From: Clostridia bacterium | Lineage (GTDB): Bacteria > Bacillota > Clostridia > Oscillospirales > SIG627 | Direction of reading: 5' to 3' | Length of the DNA: 53,520 bases | Assembly: GCA_017467865.1 (NCBI GenBank) | Contig: JAFUKG010000032.1 | Location: forward strand, 1-53,520 | Shown here: one piece after another, positions 31,704 to 40,689 of the stretch | Numbering within the stretch: position 1 is the stretch's first letter | Layout of the letters: each line of letters begins with the position of its first letter | Translations under genes and position numbers: made by a program | Notes under the pieces: generated by a model | The model's input: only the letters and a program-made list of their open reading frames with translations | The model's database searches: none | Told to the model about the DNA's origin: nothing

Positions 31704-34700
31704 TTAATATCCGTAGTCCTCGAAATAGTCCTCGGTTGATTGTCTGCCGTAGTAATAATCGTTGTAATAGTAATCGTCCATTACCTTTTCCTCGGAGGCA
31801 GCGTAGCCTGCGCTTGTGTCATATCCGAAATTGTCATACACGCCGTCGAGGTCAATGCTGCTGTCGAACATTGTGGCACTGTTGTAGCTTCCGCTATCGT
31901 AAGAGCTGTCGTTATAGGAAAGCATACCTTCCAAAACGCCCTGCATAAACTCTTCACTGTAATCGTATTCCATGGGCTCTTCCATTACCTCATAGCCCTC
32001 GGGAATTTCTTCTCCCTCTTCTACATATCCGAAGATATAAGCGTTGTATACGTATTCGATAGTACCGCTCTGACGGAGTGATTCAATGGCTTCGTTTATG
32101 GCGAAGAGAAGCTCGTCATTGTCCTTTGATACTGCAACGCAGTACTCTTCAAAGGAGAAATCCTCTTCAAGACGCTTTATTCCCGTGTTGTTCTCAAGGA
32201 ACGTTTTCGCTACGGGATAGTCTACGATGATATAATCTACCTGACCGTCATAAAGTCCCTGAAGTGTATCCTCGTACTCGGTGTAGTAAACAACTCTTTC
32301 GCTTCCGAAGTCGCTTGTAGCGTAGATATCCGCGGTGGTGCCTGACTTTACTCCTACAATATGGCTTGCGCCGTCTTCATAAAGGTCGGTGCGGTACTTA
32401 AGAGGGGAGTCCTCTCTCATAATTATCACCTGAGTGTTTGCAATGTAGGGAACAGAGAAATTAACGTCAATAAGTCTTTCTTCTGTGGCGGTAATAGCCG
32501 CAATTCCCACGTCATAAGCACCCTCGGCAACAGAGGGAACTATTTCGCTGAACTCCATATTGTATACTGCATGGTCCATGCCAAGGTATTCGGCAATGAG
32601 CATACCAATGTCTATATCAATACCCGTGATATATTCTCCGTCATAGTATTCAAAGGGAGGGAAGTCAGCCGAGGTTGCAACGTCAAGAGTCTCTGAAAGT
32701 CCTGAGTCCGACACGTAGTCCTCGTAGTCCCATTCATCCTCGTGGTTATCCTCAGCGGGCACATCCACGTCTGTACTTCCGCCAAATAATCCCGACTCGG
32801 TAAGAAGAGTGAAAATGCTCTGCACTTCCTCGGGAAGTGTTTTTGTAAAGCCTTCAATATCAAGAGTTGATGCCCATGCCGTGATGTCCTCTTCGTTTGT
32901 GATTTCCATTGCCTTTTCGGGAATTTCGATTGCTTTTGCATCTTCAATGAGAGAGGATACACCAAGCTTTATAACAGAGGTTTTCCCCGTCATCAGGTCA
33001 AGTGAGAAGGAAGCGTTTTTATCGTCGCCCTTCATATCAAGTACAAGCGAGAGGTCCGAAAGGTCGATTCCCATATCATCAAGGCTTATACCTAAAGTGT
33101 TCTCAATATCTTCGGTTTCAAAGCTTGAAATTAGAGTGGAAACCGTTTTGGAGGGCTTGATGGTAAAGGTGCCGTTACAGGGGTTTTCTGTGTCGAAGTT
33201 TGCAATATCTATTGTTACAATGGACTGTCCCATAGCCTTTACGTTTGCTTGTCCGTTGAAGATATTCTTCTTAAGAGTACCCTCGCCTGCAACTGAGAAG
33301 CTCATATCTGCTGAGTCAAGGCTTAATTCAAAGGCGGTATTCTTGCCTTTTTCAAGGCTTACAAGGTTGAGAGTAAAGTCCTGATATTCTATCTTACGTC
33401 CGAGAGTGTTGCCCTTTGCATCAACAAAAACCGTCAAAACGATTTCGCCGAAGCCGTCAAGAACCTCTTCAAGCATTTCGTCGGCATAGTCAAAGAATTC
33501 AGCTTCTTCAAGGTAGGCTTTGATTTCGCCCTTCTCTGCATAACCGGTTGCGGATATAATTTCGTCAACAATGGACATCAGCTCTTCATCGTCTTCAAAT
33601 TCTTCGATAAGGGCAAGAGCAATGTTCTTAAGTGCCTTTTCATCAAGGGTCACTTCTATTGCGGTAGTCTTTACTTCTATCTCGCCTGCCGAGAGAGTTT
33701 CCTTCGACTTCTTCACGTCGTCTGCTTCTGCAAGGGCTACGTCGGCATATTTTGAAATGATTTCAGATGCGGTTTCTCCGTCGGGAAGAGCGTCCAGCAC
33801 GTCGAAGAGAACGCCGTAAACCTCTTCAAACTCCGCCGAGGAATAAAGCTCTGAAAGGTCTTCAAAGCCCAGAAGCTCTGCCACGTCCATCTTCATAGCA
33901 GTATCGGAAAGACCCGGATAGCTTACGTATGCCACACCGTCGCCGTCTACTGCAGTATTTATGGAAAGAAGGTCCTTGTCTGATAATTTGATAGCAACGT
34001 CGGAGGAGAAAAGTCCGTCCTTGGAGGACGTATCAACGCCGATGGCAATCTTCTTAAAAACGTCAAGATTCATACCCATACTGTTAAGGTATGACATTAC
34101 GGGGTCACCGAGAGTAACGGAGAGCTCGGTGGAAACGTTCTTGCCGTCAAGCTCATCATTTTCGACGGTAAGCTTGCCCTGACGGAGCCCGTCGTAGCTT
34201 TTCTTAAGTGCTTTTGAGCTTTCCTTAATAGAATCAAAGACTGTTACCACACCGTCCTGAAGCTTGTCAATATTCTTGGTTTCAATGCTCTCGTAATACT
34301 TTTCGGCGGGCAAAATCGTCTTTTCAACGAAATTCTTCACGTAAGGGAAGGCCGCCGCAACGGTAATGCCAAGAACGGCTGCTACCGCAACAAGAGCAAT
34401 TATAAGTCCCTTCAAAAATCCCTTTTTCTTCTTCGGGGCAACGGGTATTTCATTTATCACGGGTGCTTCGCTTTGAAGAACAGGCTCTTCAACCTTAGCG
34501 GGCTCTTCAGTAACCGCAGGCTCTTCCACAACCGCAGGTTCTTCAACAACCGCAGGCTCTTCAACAATTGCAGGCTCTCCAGTAACCGCAGGCTCTTCAG
34601 TAACCGCAGGCTCTTCAGTAACCGCAGGCTCTTCAACAACTGCAGGTTCTTCAACCTTTGTACCGCAGAAGGCACAGAACTTTACACCGTCGCGAAGCTC

Positions 34701-34724
34701 TTTTCCACAGTTTTTACAAATCAT
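31704..34724 (-). CDS. Zinc-ribbon, membrane-anchored protein with C-terminal amino-acid-binding (SBP_bac_3) domain
   Basis: The 1006-aa product has, in order: an N-terminal zinc ribbon (CKNCGKEL and CAFCGTK, residues 3-23), ten EEPAV[V/T]-type hexapeptides (25-84), a lysine cluster and one membrane helix (about 102-126), an external region of some 550 residues I do not recognise, then a solute-binding domain of SBP_bac_3 type (about 690-915; ATSADFPPFEYYDG, GIDIDIGMLIAEYLG, DVGIAAITATEERL), and a Tyr/Asp-rich tail (DDYYYNDYYYGRQST). Such binding domains normally bring polar amino acids to ABC importers or act as receptors. Fusion to an intracellular zinc ribbon is unusual. SD ACGGAGGTA. Confidence 0.82.
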   Translation of the reverse strand: MICKNCGKELRDGVKFCAFCGTKVEEPAVVEEPAVTEEPAVTEEPAVTGEPAIVEEPAVVEEPAVVEEPAVTEEPAKVEEPVLQSEAPVINEIPVAPKKKKGFLKGLIIALVAVAAVLGITVAAAFPYVKNFVEKTILPAEKYYESIETKNIDKLQDGVVTVFDSIKESSKALKKSYDGLRQGKLTVENDELDGKNVSTELSVTLGDPVMSYLNSMGMNLDVFKKIAIGVDTSSKDGLFSSDVAIKLSDKDLLSINTAVDGDGVAYVSYPGLSDTAMKMDVAELLGFEDLSELYSSAEFEEVYGVLFDVLDALPDGETASEIISKYADVALAEADDVKKSKETLSAGEIEVKTTAIEVTLDEKALKNIALALIEEFEDDEELMSIVDEIISATGYAEKGEIKAYLEEAEFFDYADEMLEEVLDGFGEIVLTVFVDAKGNTLGRKIEYQDFTLNLVSLEKGKNTAFELSLDSADMSFSVAGEGTLKKNIFNGQANVKAMGQSIVTIDIANFDTENPCNGTFTIKPSKTVSTLISSFETEDIENTLGISLDDMGIDLSDLSLVLDMKGDDKNASFSLDLMTGKTSVIKLGVSSLIEDAKAIEIPEKAMEITNEEDITAWASTLDIEGFTKTLPEEVQSIFTLLTESGLFGGSTDVDVPAEDNHEDEWDYEDYVSDSGLSETLDVATSADFPPFEYYDGEYITGIDIDIGMLIAEYLGMDHAVYNMEFSEIVPSVAEGAYDVGIAAITATEERLIDVNFSVPYIANTQVIIMREDSPLKYRTDLYEDGASHIVGVKSGTTADIYATSDFGSERVVYYTEYEDTLQGLYDGQVDYIIVDYPVAKTFLENNTGIKRLEEDFSFEEYCVAVSKDNDELLFAINEAIESLRQSGTIEYVYNAYIFGYVEEGEEIPEGYEVMEEPMEYDYSEEFMQGVLEGMLSYNDSSYDSGSYNSATMFDSSIDLDGVYDNFGYDTSAGYAASEEKVMDDYYYNDYYYGRQSTEDYFEDYGY
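34473..34652 (-). repeat. Ten 18-bp in-frame tandem repeats (EEPAVx)
   Basis: Residues 25-84 of the 1006-aa protein are ten hexapeptide units, nine starting EEP and one GEP. They form a rigid Pro/Glu spacer between zinc ribbon and membrane helix; copy number is likely variable. Confidence 0.85.
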
Positions 34725-34757
34725 AACTATACCTCCGTAAAATTATTTTCTGAAATC

Positions 34758-34786
34758 ATTGTACCATAAACCTATCGAAATGTCTA
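34758..34786 (-). promoter_or_regulatory. Promoter of the SBP-fusion gene
   Basis: Minus strand: TAGACA (34781-34786), 17-bp spacer, TACAAT (34758-34763). Confidence 0.6.
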
Positions 34787-34796
34787 CAAAAAATTA

Positions 34797-34825
34797 TTGC
34801 AAATAAATATACTATGTTGTATAAT
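34797..34825 (+). promoter_or_regulatory. nadE promoter
   Basis: TTGCAA (34797-34802), 17-bp spacer, TATAAT (34820-34825). Confidence 0.65.
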
Positions 34826-34857
34826 TTCTAATAGAAAAATTTAACGGAGTAAAATAT

Positions 34858-35604
34858 ATGCGTAATTGGAAAATTGAACTTGAAAAAAGATGTGAATATA
34901 TAAGAAGACTTGTTGAAAACGCCCACGCAAAAGGGGTGGTATTCGGCAACAGCGGAGGAAAGGACAGCGCCCTTGTGGGAATACTTGCAAGACACGCTCT
35001 CCCCAAAGACTATCGTGTGCTTGGGCTTATACTCCCTTGCGAGTCCAAAATTAACTTTACCACCGATAAGGACGATGCCGATGCCCTTGCCGAGAAATTC
35101 GGCATCGAAAAGAGGGTCATCGACTTAACAGATGCCAAGAAAGAGATAGTGGGCAGAGTAAGTGAAGCTTCAACACTTAACTCGGTTGCCATTAACAATA
35201 TCGCCCCTCGACTTCGTATGACAACTCTTTATACCGTTGGGGCTGCTGAAAGCCTTCTCATTGCAGGAACGGGAAACAGATGCGAGCGATTTATGGGATA
35301 TTTTACCAAATGGGGAGACGGAGCCTTTGACTTTAACCCTATTGCCGACCTTTACGTCAGTGAGGTTTACGACTTTTTAAGGTATCTTGGATGCCCCGAA
35401 AGTATTATAAATAAGGCGCCCTCGGCAGGACTTTTCGAGGGGCAGACAGACGAAAAGGAAATGGGAGTAACCTACGCCGAGGTGGAAAGCTATATCAGAG
35501 GAGAAGAGGTTGCACCTGCCTCACGCGAAATAATAGAGCGCTACCATGCACGTTCCGCCCATAAAAGAGGAATGGCAGAGCTTTTTGAAAAAGAAAGCGA
35601 TTAA
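34858..35604 (+). CDS. nadE: NH3-dependent NAD+ synthetase
   Basis: The 248-aa product has the ATP pyrophosphatase motif GNSGGKDSALVG (about 31-42), ARLRMTTLY-type region (PRLRMTTLYTVGAAES), GTGNRCERFMGYFTKWGDGA and a C-terminal KAPSAGLFEGQTDEKEMG block. It amidates nicotinic acid adenine dinucleotide with ammonia. Length is that of the short, ammonia-using form without a glutaminase domain. SD is weak (AACGGAG). Confidence 0.93.
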   Translation: MRNWKIELEKRCEYIRRLVENAHAKGVVFGNSGGKDSALVGILARHALPKDYRVLGLILPCESKINFTTDKDDADALAEKFGIEKRVIDLTDAKKEIVGRVSEASTLNSVAINNIAPRLRMTTLYTVGAAESLLIAGTGNRCERFMGYFTKWGDGAFDFNPIADLYVSEVYDFLRYLGCPESIINKAPSAGLFEGQTDEKEMGVTYAEVESYIRGEEVAPASREIIERYHARSAHKRGMAELFEKESD

Positions 35605-35707
35605 TGATTAGATTATTTTAAAAACCGATAATAAAAGGAAAAAACTGATATTTCACACTTTCACCCATTCACAAAAGACCGAATAGACTTAAAATGAGGT
35701 GAAAAAT

Positions 35708-36361
35708 GTGAAAAAGGTCATAATTTTTCTTATAACCTTGATTTTACTTCTTCTTTTGTTCTTTTGGAGCGTTTCAAGACTCCGCCCCCTTGCCACCGCT
35801 TTTGCCGAAAGCCGTGCAAGGAATATGGCCCTTGATGTTTTGTCACGCTCGGTTGAAGAGGTTATAGAAAAAAGGGGCATCAGGTATAGTGACCTTGTTG
35901 CCGTTGAGACGGATGAAGATAAGAACGTCACAAGTATTTCCACAAGGGTGGAAAACGTCAACGTCTTTAAAAGCGAGGTTTCCTCTGAAATTCTTGAAAG
36001 GCTTTCAGAGGAAGGCGCAAGAGATATTTCCATTCCCTTGGGCAACCTTACGGGAACACTCTTTTTTACGGGAAGAGGTCCTCGTATCAAGGCTCGGATT
36101 ATTGAGGTGAGCTTTGCCGAAAGCACTCTTGAGAGCACCTTTACTCAATGCGGAATTAACCAGACCCGACACACCTTGAATATTAAGGTAAAAATCATAA
36201 TGCAAATAGCCGTACTCACAGGAATTTACAGCGTTGAAACAGAGGACAGTATAGTAGTTGCGGATACAGTTATTGTGGGCAAGGTGCCAGACGGATATAC
36301 CGCTATAAATAAGGCGAGCGATGAGCTTATTGGAGATATTGTTGACTTCAAAGCAGAGTAA
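35708..36361 (+). CDS. yunB: Sporulation protein YunB
   Basis: The 217-aa product has one N-terminal membrane helix and the YunB pattern: SRARNMALDVLSRSVEEVIE, ISIPLGNLTGTLFFTGRGPR, a GINQTRHTLNIKVKIIM segment and VVADTVIVGKVPDGY. YunB is needed for efficient sporulation in Bacillus and is mother-cell expressed. The start is GTG 35708, spaced 6 nt after TGAGGTG; an in-frame GTG at 35699 overlaps that ribosome site. The gene is the best sign that the organism is or descends from an endospore former. Confidence 0.88.
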   Translation: MKKVIIFLITLILLLLLFFWSVSRLRPLATAFAESRARNMALDVLSRSVEEVIEKRGIRYSDLVAVETDEDKNVTSISTRVENVNVFKSEVSSEILERLSEEGARDISIPLGNLTGTLFFTGRGPRIKARIIEVSFAESTLESTFTQCGINQTRHTLNIKVKIIMQIAVLTGIYSVETEDSIVVADTVIVGKVPDGYTAINKASDELIGDIVDFKAE

Positions 36362-36435
36362 ATTTCAAAAAAGCCTTTTCAAAAATATAAAAGTATGTTA
36401 TTATTATATTAAAGTAAAAATGAGAGGATATAAAA

Positions 36436-38025
36436 ATGAAAAGCAGAATTATTTGTCTTTGCCTTTGTGTTGTAGCGTTGGGTGTTTCAATGCTCATGAC
36501 AGTTAAGCTTATAAATTCCGAGGAGAAAGACCCGCCTGTAATAAGCGCGGACAAGGGTAAGAACCCCGACTCTGATGAATCAAATAAGGATAAGAACGGA
36601 CTTGTAGCTCTGACAAACAATGCCATATCCTCTTTTGCAGATAAGACCGAAGCCTTTATAAGCGACCTTGCCTACGGCGAAAAGAAGGAGTATAAAGAAG
36701 AGCTTTCTTATATAGTAGAAAACCTTGACAGCATTTCCTCTTATCTCGCTTCGGATAAGGTAGGAGACGAAAAGGGAAGCGAATACCTTGCCTCTCTTTC
36801 TTCTGCGTTAAAGACTGCTAAAGAGGGCTTTGTAAACGACAAGGACTTCTCTCAGCGTGTCAGCACAGCTCTTGTTGAGCTGGACAATAAGAAAAACGCC
36901 CTCACCGAAGAGCACGCGAGCTTCTATCCCGAAATAGACACCGATGCAAACGGAGCTTTGACTCTCGCATTATTGTCAATTTATGAGGATAGTCTTTCAA
37001 CCGATGCCGACACCTTTACCGTAACAGTTACAGGCGGTGCTCTTATGGGAGACCGGCTTGGTACTACCGCAGGACTTAAGTTTTCCGACCAACTGAGCGG
37101 GCATAAGTATCTCTACCCCTTCTATAAGATTTCTGCTATTACGTTGAGGGATGACCTGACCCTTTCAAGCCTTGAAGCGCCTCTCACCACCGCAACCGAC
37201 TCCGAATCCTTCAACCCCTCCAAGGGCTCTCCCGATTATGCCAAGAGACTTCTCGGTATCGACGCAGTAAGCCTTGCTTCATCGTCAATTATGGATTACG
37301 GTGAAGCGGGCTTTGACGAAACCGTCAAGGCACTGCGTGAGAACGGAATTTCCTACTCTGTGCAGGAGGGCTCACAGACTGTAAACTCCGACTTCGGAAA
37401 GGTTGTGTATATCACCTTTGATCTGACCGATACTCCCGTTACCGACGAGCAGAAGGAGAGAAACAAAGAGGTTATAAAGAACGCCGTAGAAGCAGAGCGT
37501 ACAAACGGTGCCGACCTTGTTATAGTTCTTCTCCATTGGAACACAAGACAGAGAAAGGCAGACTCTCTTTCATCAGATTACCTTGGAACTGCAGTCAGCG
37601 TATACGAGCCCCACTTCGACGCTTACAATAAAGAAATCGCACGTGCCGCTATCGGCAACGGTGTCAGCGGCGCCGACCTTGTAGTTGGATACGGCTCAAG
37701 AGTGGCTCAGGGAATTGAGTCCTATAACAACAAGTTTATCGTTTATGAAACGGGTGATTTGACTTATAGCGGAGCTCTTGACGCGGAGCAGAAGAACACG
37801 AATTATTCCTTCATCTTCCGTCAGACCTTCGTTAAAGACGGAAGCTCGGTTAAGTCTCATTCCTACCGCATCATCCCCATTGTCAATACCTCTGAGGATA
37901 ACCTTTATCTGCCTACCCCCGTCTTTGACGAAACGGCAGACGAGATTATCGAAAACCTTGTATATCAGTCAAGATACTTCTCAAACGCCATAACAGATTT
38001 TAACTACATAAGAATAGAGAAATAA
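36436..38025 (+). CDS. CapA-like exported protein lacking metal ligands
   Basis: The 529-aa product has an N-terminal membrane/signal segment (about 5-26), a helical region (about 55-165) and a C-terminal CapA/PGA_cap-like metallophosphatase fold. Alignment landmarks remain (TVTGGALMGDRLG 197-209, LSSLEAPLT 243-251, DAVSLASSSIMDYG 276-289, DLVIVLLHWNT, GADLVVGYGSRVAQGIE, IVYETGDLTYSG), but the metal and catalytic positions do not: GD becomes GG, NLE becomes SLE, ANNH becomes ASSS and GHHPH becomes GYGSR. It is probably a non-catalytic binding protein. SD GAGAGGATA. Confidence 0.78.
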   Translation: MKSRIICLCLCVVALGVSMLMTVKLINSEEKDPPVISADKGKNPDSDESNKDKNGLVALTNNAISSFADKTEAFISDLAYGEKKEYKEELSYIVENLDSISSYLASDKVGDEKGSEYLASLSSALKTAKEGFVNDKDFSQRVSTALVELDNKKNALTEEHASFYPEIDTDANGALTLALLSIYEDSLSTDADTFTVTVTGGALMGDRLGTTAGLKFSDQLSGHKYLYPFYKISAITLRDDLTLSSLEAPLTTATDSESFNPSKGSPDYAKRLLGIDAVSLASSSIMDYGEAGFDETVKALRENGISYSVQEGSQTVNSDFGKVVYITFDLTDTPVTDEQKERNKEVIKNAVEAERTNGADLVIVLLHWNTRQRKADSLSSDYLGTAVSVYEPHFDAYNKEIARAAIGNGVSGADLVVGYGSRVAQGIESYNNKFIVYETGDLTYSGALDAEQKNTNYSFIFRQTFVKDGSSVKSHSYRIIPIVNTSEDNLYLPTPVFDETADEIIENLVYQSRYFSNAITDFNYIRIEK

Positions 38026-38028
38026 CAA

Positions 38029-38056
38029 GAAAGACCGCTTTGAAGCGGTCTTTTCT
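38029..38056 (+). terminator. Terminator after the CapA-like gene
   Basis: AAGACCGCT pairs with AGCGGTCTT, followed by TTCTTTT. Confidence 0.82.
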
Positions 38057-38079
38057 TTTGCCAAAACTGCAGAAATCTG

Positions 38080-38230
38080 TTATAAACTTGGCGAAGCCAA
38101 TCATAACTTGCCACAAGGCAATCTAAACTCATAACTTATTTCAGAAGAATTGTTAAGTTTAGAGTTTAGAGTTATGAATTCAGCTTCGCCGAATGTTTTG
38201 ATATAATTATTTCTTCTGAAATAATTATAG
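38080..38230. repeat. Type C mosaic repeat (CATAACT spacers)
   Basis: Hairpin words TTGGC/GCCAA, TTGCC/GGCAA and ATTTCAGAAGAA-type arms are separated by TCATAACT and TCTAAACT spacers; right half carries GTTATGAATT and GTTTAGAGTT, complementary to the left half. Confidence 0.65.
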
Positions 38231-38231
38231 T

Positions 38232-40688
38232 TTATTTAAGTCCAAGTATTTCAACCGACTCTTCTCTCATTTTGTATTTGAGGATTTTACCCGCGGCATT
38301 CATTGGGAATTCCTCAACGAAAAGGAAGTAGCGGGGCACCTTGTGCCTTGCGATGGATGCGTTGCCATATTCCTTCATTTCGTTTTCGTCGGCGGTTTCT
38401 CCCTTGTGGAGAATTACCCATGCACAGCATTCCTCGCCGTAACGCTCGTCGGGAACACCTACTACCTGAACGTCACGAACCTTGGAGTTGGTGAGGTAAA
38501 ATTCCTCAATTTCACGGGGATATAGGTTTTCACCGCCACGGATAATCATATCCTTAAGTCTGCCCGTTACCTTGTAGTATCCGTCGGGTGTACGGCAGCA
38601 GATATCTCCCGAGTGAAGCCAGCCGTCAGCATCTATTGTCTGTGCAGTTGCCTCGGGCATTTTATAATAGCCCTTCATAATGTTGAAGCCGCGTGCCACG
38701 AACTCACCCGATTCTCCGTCGGGGAGCTCCGCTCCCGTTTCGGGGTCGATGATTTTACACTCAACGCCGGGGAATGCACTTCCGACAGTTTCAACTCTGT
38801 GGTCGATATCTTCGTTTACTTCACCCATTGTACAGCCCGGGGAAGCCTCGGTCTGTCCGTAAACCGAGATAATCTCACGCATATTCATTTCGTCTGCCGC
38901 ACGGCGCATAAGGTCGGCGGGACAGTTAGCACCTGCCATGATACCTGTTCTCATATAAGAGAAGTCGGTTTTTGCAAAGTCGGCGTGATTGAAGAGTGCT
39001 ATAAACATGGTGGGAACGCCGTTGAAGCAGGTGATGTGCTCATCGTTGATACAAGCAAGAGATGACTTGGGGGAGAAGTAGGGCATGGGGCAGAGTGTTC
39101 CGCCGTGAGTCATCATGGAGGTCATGGAAAGCACCATGCCGAAGCAATGGAACATGGGAACCTGTATCATCATACGGTCAGCAGTGGAAAGGTCCATTCT
39201 GTCACCGATGGTCTTACCGTTGTTTACAATATTGCGGTGAGTGAGCATAACGCCCTTGGGGAAGCCTGTTGTACCCGAAGTGTACTGCATATTACATACG
39301 TCGTCGGGCTTTACAAGAGAAGCACGGCGGCGAACCTCTTCACGGGGTACGAGCTCGCTTCGTCTCATCATTTCATCCCAGGTAAGACATCCCTTCATTG
39401 AAAATCCTACGGTTACAACGTTGCGAAGGAAGGGAAGGCTCTTGGAGTAAATGGGCTGACCGGGCTCAAGACCTTCAAGCTCGGGGCAAAGCTCCTCTAT
39501 AATCTCCTTGTAGTTAATGTCCTTACAGTCCTCAATCATAACGAGAGTATGAGTGTCGGATTGCTTCAAAAGGTATTCTATTTCGTGAATTTTGTAAGCG
39601 GTGTTTACCGTTACAAGTACTGCACCGATTTTAGTGGTAGCCCAGAAGGTTATATACCAAGCAGGAACGTTTGTAGCCCAAACTGCAACGTGGTCGCCTG
39701 CCTTAACGCCAAGGGAAATGAGAGCGGCGGCGCAGTCGTCAACGTCACGGCGGAATTCGGTGTAGGTTCTGGTATAGTCGAGAGTAGTGTATTTAAAAGC
39801 GTATTGGTCGGGGTAGTTCTTTACCATTGTGTCAAGAACGTCAGAGAAGGTGGCATCCACGATTTCGTATTTCTGCCAAGGGAAGGTGCCCGTCTTTGAC
39901 CTGTTGTAGTGTACCTTTACGGGCTTTGCCTTTTTGGTTTCTATCCTGCTCATAAAGCTCTCGAAGTGGGTGAGTACAATGTCGGCATCGTTTATCTCTT
40001 CATTCCAAAGAGCAGAAACGTAGCCGTCAAAGTTAAGAGAGGAAAGAGCGTTTATAAAGCTCTCGACGGGAAGCTCACCCTCCCCGATAAGAACGGTCTT
40101 GCCATCCTTCATGTCACCTATTTTTGCATATCTTATGTATGCACCAAGGCTCTTTATTGTGGTTTCGGCACTTTCTCCCGCTTTGAAATAGGTCTCCCTT
40201 ACGTTCCAAGCCGCACCTGCCACCGTAGAGGAAAGATAGTTTATTATCTCTATTACGTTTTCGGTGTGTGCAAGATAACCCGAGGTCTCGAAGAGAATTT
40301 GTACGTTATCCTTTTCAGCCTCTTTTATAGCGTGTGAGAGTTTTTTTGATATCTCGTAATCCGACATCTTTTCGTCTATTCTTACAATGACGTTTTCAAT
40401 GCCTGCGCTGTTTGCCATAGTAACGTACTTCATAACAAGCTCAGAGGTTATCTCGTCGTCATTGAGAGGAAGAGGAAGAGTGAGAGCAGAAACCGAAAGT
40501 CCGCGGTTCAAAAGCTTTCTCTTGGCATCTGCTGAGTATCCGCTTCTGAGAATACTGTCATAGTGATGCTTTCTTTCGCTTATAGCATCATATATTTCAA
40601 AGCCCTTGTACCCGTAGTCGTGCGCATAGCGGCACAGGTCGAGAAAGGTGCTTCTGCCTACGTTTTCACTTGAAAATACAAGCTTCAT
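38232..40688 (-). CDS. TIM-barrel (sugar isomerase-like) / acyl-CoA ligase fusion, 818 aa
   Basis: Residues 1-250 resemble a xylose-isomerase-like TIM barrel of the sugar phosphate isomerase/epimerase type (FSSENVGRSTFLDLCRYAHD, ILFETSGYLAHTENV, YAKIGDMKDG, GEGELPVESFI). Residues about 270-818 are a complete AMP-forming ligase with YTSGTTGFPKG (469-479), VYGQTEASPG, GWLHSGD, GRLKDMIIRGGENLYP and a C-terminal NAAGKILKYKMR. The barrel keeps E134 and E203 but lacks the usual His ligand at the KIGD strand. It starts 1 nt after the LeuA-like gene's stop, so the two are coupled under the T-box at 42089-42360. The acid substrate is unknown. Confidence 0.85.
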   Translation of the reverse strand: MKLVFSSENVGRSTFLDLCRYAHDYGYKGFEIYDAISERKHHYDSILRSGYSADAKRKLLNRGLSVSALTLPLPLNDDEITSELVMKYVTMANSAGIENVIVRIDEKMSDYEISKKLSHAIKEAEKDNVQILFETSGYLAHTENVIEIINYLSSTVAGAAWNVRETYFKAGESAETTIKSLGAYIRYAKIGDMKDGKTVLIGEGELPVESFINALSSLNFDGYVSALWNEEINDADIVLTHFESFMSRIETKKAKPVKVHYNRSKTGTFPWQKYEIVDATFSDVLDTMVKNYPDQYAFKYTTLDYTRTYTEFRRDVDDCAAALISLGVKAGDHVAVWATNVPAWYITFWATTKIGAVLVTVNTAYKIHEIEYLLKQSDTHTLVMIEDCKDINYKEIIEELCPELEGLEPGQPIYSKSLPFLRNVVTVGFSMKGCLTWDEMMRRSELVPREEVRRRASLVKPDDVCNMQYTSGTTGFPKGVMLTHRNIVNNGKTIGDRMDLSTADRMMIQVPMFHCFGMVLSMTSMMTHGGTLCPMPYFSPKSSLACINDEHITCFNGVPTMFIALFNHADFAKTDFSYMRTGIMAGANCPADLMRRAADEMNMREIISVYGQTEASPGCTMGEVNEDIDHRVETVGSAFPGVECKIIDPETGAELPDGESGEFVARGFNIMKGYYKMPEATAQTIDADGWLHSGDICCRTPDGYYKVTGRLKDMIIRGGENLYPREIEEFYLTNSKVRDVQVVGVPDERYGEECCAWVILHKGETADENEMKEYGNASIARHKVPRYFLFVEEFPMNAAGKILKYKMREESVEILGLK

Positions 40689-40689
40689 A

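Noticed and set aside
34473..34652. 18-bp direct repeats that could be mistaken for a CRISPR array, and an antisense Leu-rich frame across them
   Set aside because: The repeats are contiguous without spacers and encode EEPAVx units inside the 1006-aa protein; the antisense frame (about 34457-34675) is a by-product of the repeat.
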